A stretch of DNA of 64,000 nucleotides, from positions 1,178,001 through 1,242,000 of the forward strand of contig NZ_LT607413.1 of the NCBI RefSeq assembly GCF_900091495.1. The letters are read 5' to 3'. Of the stretch, positions 58,042 through 64,000 are shown one piece after another. The stretch's first letter is position 1. Each line of letters begins with the position of its first letter. The translations under genes and the position numbers were made by a program. The notes beneath the pieces are model-generated. The model was given only the letters and a program-made list of their open reading frames with translations. It did no database searches and was not told the origin of the DNA. This DNA is from Micromonospora echinospora (GTDB lineage: Bacteria; Actinomycetota; Actinomycetes; Mycobacteriales; Micromonosporaceae).

Positions 58042-58935
58042 ATGTCCCGATCGCAGCCGGAACGGCGACCACGCCCACTAGCGTGGACGAACCAGATCGG
58101 CGGCGGGTTGACCGTTCGCGGCATCGGCGAGATCACGGCAGCCGTCATCGGTGTTGTCTTGGCTGCGGTCGCCACCGCGTCGTTGGCCGCGTTCCTGGGC
58201 TGGCAGACCGCCGCACCGCTACCCGAGAACGGCGAGGCCCGGCGGATAGCCGGACCAGCCCTGCCTGCACAGCCGACCGATCCGCGTCGGCTCGAACCTG
58301 CCTTCGCTGCCGGCAACGCGGGGCAGGACTGGCGTGACCTACTACTAGGGGTTGATGACTACCGTCCGGGGTCAGTGCACTGGACGAGCACCTGGCCATC
58401 GCGAGCGTCCGCCGCGACAGCGGTTAGCCAGGCCCGCGCCGACCTGCGCCTAGCCGGCTGGCAGGTCGGCGCGATCCAGGACTCCGACTGTTGCCCACGG
58501 TTTGTGGCGCATCAGGACGAATGGCGGGTGGTGGTGGAGTCCCAGGGACTGCTCGACGACCAGCGGGCCAGCGTCCAAACGTCGGTGACCCGAACGCCTC
58601 CGCATGTGGTGACCCCGCTGACGATCGCTGGGGCGCTTCTCGGCGGACTGGCCGGCTGGTGGCTGACCGCAGTCATGGCCCGCCGACTACGGAGCCGCCC
58701 TCCCACCGGACGTTTATTGGTAGCCGGGCTCTTCACCGCTGGTGCCACAGCACTGCTACCGGCCACCGCCGTCAGCACGCTCGCGCTCGGCCAGAGTCTC
58801 GCCGCACCAGGTGAGCCGATGCCGGTCTGGATCGGGTACACGTTCGTGATCCTTCGGACCGGCGCCCTGACCGGAGCAGCACTGATGGTCGCCGCCGCGA
58901 CCGCCCTGGCATCAACCCGACCGGCCCAGCGCTGA
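58042..58935 (+). CDS. Membrane protein of unknown function with a rare TTA codon
   Basis: 297 residues from ATG with AGGGAG upstream. One span (about 30-57), an extracytoplasmic domain of about 130 residues with D-C-C-P-R, then three spans (about 189-213, 225-249, 264-292). Codon 225 is TTA (58714-58716), a leucine codon that is very rare in high-G+C actinomycetes and often linked to bldA control. No family recognised. It adjoins the cysteine-rich protein gene and may belong to the same acquired segment. Confidence 0.65.
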   Translation: MSRSQPERRPRPLAWTNQIGGGLTVRGIGEITAAVIGVVLAAVATASLAAFLGWQTAAPLPENGEARRIAGPALPAQPTDPRRLEPAFAAGNAGQDWRDLLLGVDDYRPGSVHWTSTWPSRASAATAVSQARADLRLAGWQVGAIQDSDCCPRFVAHQDEWRVVVESQGLLDDQRASVQTSVTRTPPHVVTPLTIAGALLGGLAGWWLTAVMARRLRSRPPTGRLLVAGLFTAGATALLPATAVSTLALGQSLAAPGEPMPVWIGYTFVILRTGALTGAALMVAAATALASTRPAQR

Positions 58936-59130
58936 TCAGGACAGACGACCGGTCGGCATGCTGGCAGCACCGGGTACGGCTACGTCCACTTCGTCCGTTC
59001 GGCCCACCGGCATCGACGACTAGCACTTTTTTCGTGACGGGGTGGACCGATTCACGTCACGAGGTGGTCACAACCTACTTCGGAGTAGTGACATCGACTC
59101 CCGGCACCACGAAGGATCACGCTCACGAGT

Positions 59131-59172
59131 GCTCTGCATCGCAGAGCCCTGGTTCTCTGGAGGAAAGAGAAC
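59131..59172 (+). promoter_or_regulatory. Leader hairpins with the ribosome binding site in a loop
   Basis: Two perfect hairpins follow each other. GCTCTGC-ATC-GCAGAGC (59131-59147) comes first. Then GTTCTCT-GGAGGAA-AGAGAAC (59152-59172) holds the Shine-Dalgarno GGAGGAA in its loop and ends at the GTG start at 59173. A further inverted repeat, CTACT-TCGG-AGTAG, lies at 59075-59088. Translational control of the protease is likely. The rest of the 236-bp leader (58936-59130) shows no clear -35/-10. Confidence 0.6.
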
Positions 59173-62100
59173 GTGAGTAAACCCCGCAACCTGGGCCGGC
59201 GTACCTCCGCCGCGCTCTTCGCGTCCGTCGTGGCGGCTGGCGCCATGACCGGCGCGGGCAGTGCCGCCACCGCGAGCGCCGCTCCGTCCGATGCCGCTCC
59301 GGCCACCGCCGCCGAGACGCTGGGCGCGCACGACGCCAAGCTCCTCGCCGAGGCCGAGGCCAAGAAGGCCCCCACCGTCACGATGATCGTCGCCACCGAC
59401 AAGGGGCAGGCGAAGAAGGTCGCCGACGGCATGGAGAAGCTGGGCGGCGCGATCAGCCAGCGCTTCGACAGCATCGGCTACGTCCTGGCCAAGGTGCCCA
59501 CCGACAAGGCGCTCAAGGCGGCCCGGCTGCCCGGTGTCGCCGCGGTGGACCTGGACGAGGTCATCCAGCTGCCCGACCCGACGCCGGAGGCGGCCCCGGC
59601 CGGCAGCCGGTCCGCGAAGCAGGGGGCGACCCTCAGCGGCCCCGGCGCGGACACCGGAGCGGTCAACCCGTACATGCCGACCCACGAGACCGGCGCCGAG
59701 AAGTTCAAGGCCAGCAACCCCGAGTGGGACGGTCGTGGCATCACCATCGGCATCATGGACTCCGGTGTGGACCTCGACCACCCGGCGCTCCAGAAGACCA
59801 CCACCGGCGAGCGCAAGATCGTCGACTGGGTGACCGCGACCGACCCGCTGGAGGACGCCACCTGGCGGGCCATGATCACTGAGGTGACCGGGCCGACCTT
59901 CACCGTCGGCACCTCCACCTTCAAGGCCCCGGCCGGCACCTACCGGTTCAACCGGTTCAGCGAGTCGATCACGCGGGCCAGCGACCCGGCCGGCGACGTC
60001 AACCGTGACGGCGACACCACCGACACCTGGGGCATCCTCTACGACCCGGTGACCCACAACATCTGGGTGGACGTCGACCAGGACAACGACTTCACCGACG
60101 AGGCCGTGATGCGGCCCTACAAGGAGAAGTTCGACGTCGGCCGCTTCGGCACCGACAACCCGGCCACCGCCGTACGGGAGCAGATCCCGTTCGTGGTCGA
60201 GTACCGCGAGGACGTGGACACCCGCCCGGTCGGCGGCCCCGGCCTGGTCGACTACGTCAACATCGGCATCGTCGAGAGCACCCACGGTAGCCATGTCGCC
60301 GGCATCACCGCCGCCAACGACATGCTCGGCAACAGCGCCTTCGACGGCGCCGCCCCCGGTGCCAAGCTGGTTTCCGCCCGTGCCTGCTCGTGGGGCGGTG
60401 GCTGCACCTTCGCCGCCCTCACCACCGGTATGGCCGACCTGGTGATCAACCGCAAGGTCGACGTGGTCAACATGTCGATCGGTGGCCTGCCGACCCTGAA
60501 CGACGGCTCGAACGCCCGCGCGGTGCTCTACAACGAGCTGGTCGAGGTCTACGGCGTCCAGCTCGTCCTCTCGGCCGGCAACTCCGGTCCGGGTGTGAAC
60601 ACGGTCGGCGACCCGTCGGTCGCCACCAACGTGATCAGCACCGCGGCCAGCATCAGCAAGGAGACCTGGCTGGCCAACTACGGCTCGGTGGTGACGACGA
60701 AGAACGCCCTGTTCAACTTCTCGTCCCGTGGCCCCCGTGAGGACGGCGGTCTCAAGCCGCAGCTCACCGCGCCGGGCTCGGCCATCTCCACCGCGCCGAC
60801 CTGGCAGGCCGGCAGCCCGGTCGCCGAGGCCGGCTACCCGCTGCCCCCGGGCTACGCGATGATCAACGGCACCTCGATGGCCGCCCCGCAGGCCGCCGGT
60901 GCCACCGCGCTGCTGCTCTCGGCCGCCAAGGCGACCGGCACGGGCGTCACCCCGGCCGCGCTGCGCCGCGCGCTGTACACCTCGGCCAAGCCGATCGCCG
61001 ACGTCCCGACCTACGGGCAGGGCTACGGCATGGTCAACGTGCCGGGCGCGTGGAACCTGCTCCGCAAGGGCGTGGAGACCCGCTCCTACACCTCCGAGGC
61101 GGCGGTCTGCACCGAGCTGTCGGGCAACCTGACCCGGTACGATTCCTCGCTCGGCCAGTTCGTGCCGAACCCGCACCGGGGCGTGGGTGTTTACAACCGC
61201 TGCGCCGCGAACGCAGGTGGCCACAAGGTCGGGCAGAGCAAGACCTACCCGGTGAAGATCACCCGTACCAGCGGCCCGGCCGGCACGATCAAGCACGACA
61301 TCGAGCTGCGCGGCAACGACGGCACCTTCAAGGCGCCGAAGTCCGTCTCGCTGCCGCTGAACAAGACCGTCACGGTCGACGTCACCGCCAAGGCGACCAC
61401 CACCGGGGCGCACGGCGCGATCATGACGATCGACGACCCGGCGACCAGCGTCGTCGACTTCGAGGTCTCCACCGTGGTGGTCGCCTCGAACGACGTGAAG
61501 GCCCCGGACTTCGCGTACTCGGCCTCGGGCTCGGTGAACCGGAACAGCTTCACCTCGTACTTCGTGACCGTTCCGCCGGGCGCGGGCGCGCTCCAGGTGA
61601 ACCTCTCCGGCATCGCCACCGGCTCGCAGACCCGGTTCATCGCCTTCAACCCGTACGGCGTGCCGGTCGACCCCACCTCCAGCCTGAGCTGCTACACCAA
61701 CTTCTCCGACGCCGCCGCCTGCAAGCCGCAGGAGCGGGACTACCAGAACCCGATCGCCGGGGTCTGGGAGATCGAGGTGGAGTCGCGGCGGACCTCGCCG
61801 GCCCTGAACAACCCGTTCAAGCTCGACGTGCGGGTCCAGGGCGTCAAGGTGGAGCCGGCCATCGTCGAGCTGCCGTCGGTCCCCGCCGGTCAGCCGACCC
61901 AGGTGACCTGGTCGCTGAAGAACACCTTCGGCCCGGTCTCGGTCTCCGGCCGGGGTGCCCCGCTCTCCAGCGTCAACGCCGCGCGTCCGACGATCGGTGA
62001 GGGCGCCTCGCAGGAGTACGTCGTCGAGGTGCCGGCCGGTGCGACCACCTTCACCGCCCGGATCGGCAACCCGGCCGAGGTCGGCGCCGACCTCGACCTG

Positions 62101-62466
62101 TTCGTCTTCCGGGGTACCACCGAGGTCGGCCGCCAGGCCGACGGTGACTCCGAGGAGGCGGTGACCATCAACAACCCGCCGGCGGGCACCTACCGGGTGG
62201 TCGTCGAGGGCTACGCGGTCAACGGCCCGGGTTCCACCACCGCCTACGACTACCGGGACTCGTTCTCGGCGCCGGCGCTGGGCACCCTGTCCGCCCCGAC
62301 CACGGCGACCCCGATGCCGCACGGCGCCACCGCCAGCCTCACCGGCACGGTGACGGCGGCGTCGACGCCGCAGGCGGGCCGGTCGCTCTTCGGCGAGCTG
62401 GCCGTGGTGACCAGCGAGGGCGCGGTCGTCGGCCGTGGCTCGGTCTCCATCGGCGCGGTCAACTGA
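59173..62466 (+). CDS. Large secreted subtilisin-like serine protease (S8)
   Basis: 1097 residues from GTG with GGAGGAAAGAG upstream. Signal peptide (to about A-S-A, residue 36), an inhibitor-like propeptide (about 60-135; V-T-M-I-V-A-T, then V-A-A-V-D-L-D), and the S8 domain with Asp196 (M-D-S-G-V-D), His371 (H-G-S-H-V-A-G) and Ser568 (N-G-T-S-M-A-A-P). A large insert (about 210-360) with V-N-R-D-G-D and V-D-Q-D-N-D calcium-binding-like motifs lies between Asp and His. C-terminal beta-sandwich domains follow. Likely a secreted, calcium-stabilised peptidase of the tripeptidyl peptidase type; specificity unproven. Confidence 0.88.
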   Translation: MSKPRNLGRRTSAALFASVVAAGAMTGAGSAATASAAPSDAAPATAAETLGAHDAKLLAEAEAKKAPTVTMIVATDKGQAKKVADGMEKLGGAISQRFDSIGYVLAKVPTDKALKAARLPGVAAVDLDEVIQLPDPTPEAAPAGSRSAKQGATLSGPGADTGAVNPYMPTHETGAEKFKASNPEWDGRGITIGIMDSGVDLDHPALQKTTTGERKIVDWVTATDPLEDATWRAMITEVTGPTFTVGTSTFKAPAGTYRFNRFSESITRASDPAGDVNRDGDTTDTWGILYDPVTHNIWVDVDQDNDFTDEAVMRPYKEKFDVGRFGTDNPATAVREQIPFVVEYREDVDTRPVGGPGLVDYVNIGIVESTHGSHVAGITAANDMLGNSAFDGAAPGAKLVSARACSWGGGCTFAALTTGMADLVINRKVDVVNMSIGGLPTLNDGSNARAVLYNELVEVYGVQLVLSAGNSGPGVNTVGDPSVATNVISTAASISKETWLANYGSVVTTKNALFNFSSRGPREDGGLKPQLTAPGSAISTAPTWQAGSPVAEAGYPLPPGYAMINGTSMAAPQAAGATALLLSAAKATGTGVTPAALRRALYTSAKPIADVPTYGQGYGMVNVPGAWNLLRKGVETRSYTSEAAVCTELSGNLTRYDSSLGQFVPNPHRGVGVYNRCAANAGGHKVGQSKTYPVKITRTSGPAGTIKHDIELRGNDGTFKAPKSVSLPLNKTVTVDVTAKATTTGAHGAIMTIDDPATSVVDFEVSTVVVASNDVKAPDFAYSASGSVNRNSFTSYFVTVPPGAGALQVNLSGIATGSQTRFIAFNPYGVPVDPTSSLSCYTNFSDAAACKPQERDYQNPIAGVWEIEVESRRTSPALNNPFKLDVRVQGVKVEPAIVELPSVPAGQPTQVTWSLKNTFGPVSVSGRGAPLSSVNAARPTIGEGASQEYVVEVPAGATTFTARIGNPAEVGADLDLFVFRGTTEVGRQADGDSEEAVTINNPPAGTYRVVVEGYAVNGPGSTTAYDYRDSFSAPALGTLSAPTTATPMPHGATASLTGTVTAASTPQAGRSLFGELAVVTSEGAVVGRGSVSIGAVN

Positions 62467-62485
62467 CCCGTTCCTGAGCACCACC

Positions 62486-62520
62486 GGAGCCCGTCCCCGC
62501 TCGTCGCGGGGGCGGGCTCC
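62486..62520 (+). terminator. Hairpin terminator after the S8 protease gene
   Basis: GGAGCCCGTCCCCGC pairs with GCGGGGGCGGGCTCC, 15 bp with one mismatch and a 5-base loop, 19 bp after the stop codon. No T-tract. Confidence 0.8.
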
Positions 62521-62528
62521 ACCCTTTC

Positions 62529-62660
62529 CGGTGGCCCGCTGTCCGACCCTGGTGGCGTTGTCTAGCCCCGGTGGCCCGGTGACCGATCCCGGTGGCCCGG
62601 TGGCCGACCCTCCCGGTGGCCCACTGACCGACCCTCCCGGTGGCCCGCTGACCGGCCCCA
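62529..62660. repeat. Degenerate tandem repeat between the protease and lipoprotein genes
   Basis: About six units of roughly 19-24 bp beginning GGTGGCCC, such as GGTGGCCCGCTGACCG, run head to tail with variable length (GGTGGCCC-x-CTGACCGACCCTCCC is the clearest form). They lie in the gap between two convergent genes, beyond the terminator, and include no gene. Confidence 0.65.
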
Positions 62661-62676
62661 GTGGTCGGCGCGCCGG

Positions 62677-63120
62677 TCAGGCGGGCGTGGCCCGGTCCAC
62701 CAGGAACGGAGTGCCCTGCTGGCAGGTGGTCATCAGGTCGGGCTGGACCCGGCCGGTGACGGTGAGCTTGGCACCCGACTTGATCACGTCGCGTGGGCCG
62801 CCGACGAGCAGGTACTCGCCGAGCAGCAGACAGCCCGGCTCGACGCCGGAGGTGACGGTTCCGGTGATCGTCGCGCCGCCCGGAGCGGAGGACGCGCCCG
62901 GCCCGCCCGGCGGCCACGCGGTGGGCTTGCTCTCGGTCGGCGGTACGCCGGGGGTGGCCGGATCGGCAGTCCCGTCGGTCGGGGTGGTCACCGGCGCTCC
63001 CGTCTGACTCGGGCTGGCGGCCGTGCCGCCATCCTGGTTACCGCTGCCGTCCTGGCCGGCACAGGCGCCTAGCGCCAGGCAGGCGACCAGGAGCGGCAGC
63101 GCGATCCGATACGTCTTCAT
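62677..63120 (-). CDS. Small lipoprotein with OB-like C-terminal domain
   Basis: 147 residues. Signal peptide and lipobox L-A-L-G-A-C (Cys near 20), a 55-residue Pro/Thr/Gly linker, then a compact beta domain (I-T-G-T-V-T-S-G-V through L-T-V-T-G-R-V) with two cysteines, resembling a small OB-type fold. Acts at the outer face of the membrane; function unknown. It lies 57 bp upstream of the ispH end on the same strand. Confidence 0.65.
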   Translation of the reverse strand: MKTYRIALPLLVACLALGACAGQDGSGNQDGGTAASPSQTGAPVTTPTDGTADPATPGVPPTESKPTAWPPGGPGASSAPGGATITGTVTSGVEPGCLLLGEYLLVGGPRDVIKSGAKLTVTGRVQPDLMTTCQQGTPFLVDRATPA

Positions 63121-63177
63121 ACCGCCTCAGACGCACCGGGCGGCGGAATCGTTCCTCCCCGAACCGCCGGGGGACGG

Positions 63178-64000
63178 TCAGCTCCGGGCAGCGGCGGCGG
63201 CCCGCATGTCCCGCTTCAGCTCCTGCGGGAGGGAGAAGGTCAGCCGCTCGTTGGCGGTGACGATCTCCTCCACGTCGGCGAAGCCCCGGACGGCGAGGTG
63301 GGCCAGCACCTCCTGCACCAGCTCGTCCGGGACGCTCGCGCCGGAGGTCAGGCCGACCGTACGGGCCCCGGCCAGCCAGGCGTCGTCGATCTCGGAGGCG
63401 AAGTCGACCAGGTAGCCGGCGCGGGCCCCCGCGTCCAGCGCGACCTCGACCAGGCGGACCGAGTTCGAGGAGTTGCGCGAGCCGACGACGATCACCACGT
63501 CGCACTGCGGCGCGATCTCCTTGACCACCTGCTGCCGGTTGGAGGTGGCGTAGCAGATGTCGTCGCTCGGCGGGGACTGGAGCATCGGCAACCGCTTCTT
63601 CAGCCGGGCCACCGTCTCCAGCGTCTCGTCCACCGACAGCGTGGTCTGGGAGAGCCAGACGACCTTCTCGGGGTCACGCACGGTCACCCGGTCGGCGTCC
63701 TCGGGGCCGTCCACGAGCTGGATGTGGGCGGGGGCCTCGCCGGTGGTGCCGACGACCTCCTCGTGCCCCTCGTGCCCGATCAGCAGGATGTCGTAGTCCT
63801 CGGCGGCGAACCGCTTCGCCTCGTGGTGGACCTTGGTGACCAGGGGGCAGGTCGCGTCGATGGCCCGCAGCGATCGGGCCCGGGCCTGCTCGTGCACCTC
63901 GGGGGCCACGCCGTGCGCGGAGAAGATGACGGTCGCGCCCTCGGGGACCTCGTCGTTCTCCTCGACGAAGATCGCGCCCTTGGCCTCCAGCGTCTGCACG
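63178..64000 (-). CDS. ispH: 4-hydroxy-3-methylbut-2-enyl diphosphate reductase (C-terminal part; gene runs off the window)
   Basis: The reading frame is open at the right edge; 273 residues are visible and roughly the first 50-60 are missing. Last enzyme of the MEP isoprenoid pathway, an iron-sulfur protein making IPP and DMAPP. Conserved segments: S-A-H-G-V, D-A-T-C-P-L-V (cluster cysteine), [18 protein letters not shown] (cluster cysteine) and G-L-T-S-G-A-S-V-P (active-site loop). The first cluster cysteine lies in the missing part. Confidence 0.93.
   Translation of the reverse strand, partial: VQTLEAKGAIFVEENDEVPEGATVIFSAHGVAPEVHEQARARSLRAIDATCPLVTKVHHEAKRFAAEDYDILLIGHEGHEEVVGTTGEAPAHIQLVDGPEDADRVTVRDPEKVVWLSQTTLSVDETLETVARLKKRLPMLQSPPSDDICYATSNRQQVVKEIAPQCDVVIVVGSRNSSNSVRLVEVALDAGARAGYLVDFASEIDDAWLAGARTVGLTSGASVPDELVQEVLAHLAVRGFADVEEIVTANERLTFSLPQELKRDMRAAAAARS

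Noticed and set aside
59068..62484. Open frame of more than 1100 codons opposite the S8 protease
   Set aside because: Same cause: high third-position G+C opens the antisense frame. The composition is repetitive and the sense strand carries signal peptide and full catalytic triad.

Overview
The window is very G+C-rich chromosomal DNA with many GTG starts, dense gene packing and strong third-position G/C bias. It carries a type VII secretion (ESX-like) locus, mycosins, PadR and DUF501, and the mfd-mazG-eno-ftsB-DUF501-ppx order known from actinobacteria such as Mycobacterium tuberculosis. All of this points to a filamentous actinomycete, most likely Micromonosporaceae (Micromonospora or a relative). 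The genus is inference; no rRNA lies in the window.

Layout. 1-3000: the tail of a polytopic membrane protein converging on a type II NADH dehydrogenase. 3100-8900: a minus-strand string of dienelactone-hydrolase-like enzyme, UdgB DNA glycosylase, DUF4129 protein, small membrane protein, MoxR ATPase, DUF58 protein and membrane protein, nearly all overlapping. 9000-11250: a secreted/membrane protein and a PadR-HAAS pair under a well-formed promoter with an operator between its -35 and -10. 11400-30400: the type VII secretion locus, with EccB, EccC, EccD, EccE, a WXG100 pair, three different mycosins (two divergent), two PE/PPE-like gene pairs, a YbaB-like protein, a WXG-like membrane protein and a 32-residue membrane peptide. 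30430-36000: a four-gene polysaccharide operon (GT-C transferase, GT2 synthase, GH26-like and GH39-like hydrolases). 36200-50000: the conserved block ppx, argA, DUF501, ftsB, eno, mazG, lipoprotein, mfd, with a frameshifted DUF885 gene and a divergent lipoprotein inserted. 50200-57100: PH-like membrane protein, remnant GntR gene, S66 peptidase, PEP carboxylase, rmuC. 57100-58950: a patch of lower G+C with a secreted cysteine-rich protein and a membrane protein containing a TTA codon. 59100-64000: a large secreted subtilase with a striking leader, a lipoprotein and the 3' part of ispH.

How the genes work together. The secretion locus looks complete for a membrane core (EccB/C/D/E plus mycosin) but shows no EccA or EspG. 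Three probable substrates (the 92-residue WXG100 protein and the two PE-like proteins) share an N-Y-x-T-x-E-x-x-N tail motif, and the two glycine-rich PPE-like partners share an A-T-R-S-T-W-L acidic C-terminus. Two substrate pairs therefore appear to be served by one machine.

A 60-bp nested palindrome occurs five times between genes, four times between convergent genes and once between divergent ones. It is the clearest unexplained DNA element. The other strong non-coding signals are the PadR operator, the hairpin carrying the ribosome binding site of the subtilase in its loop, and a perfect 30-bp tandem repeat behind ftsB.
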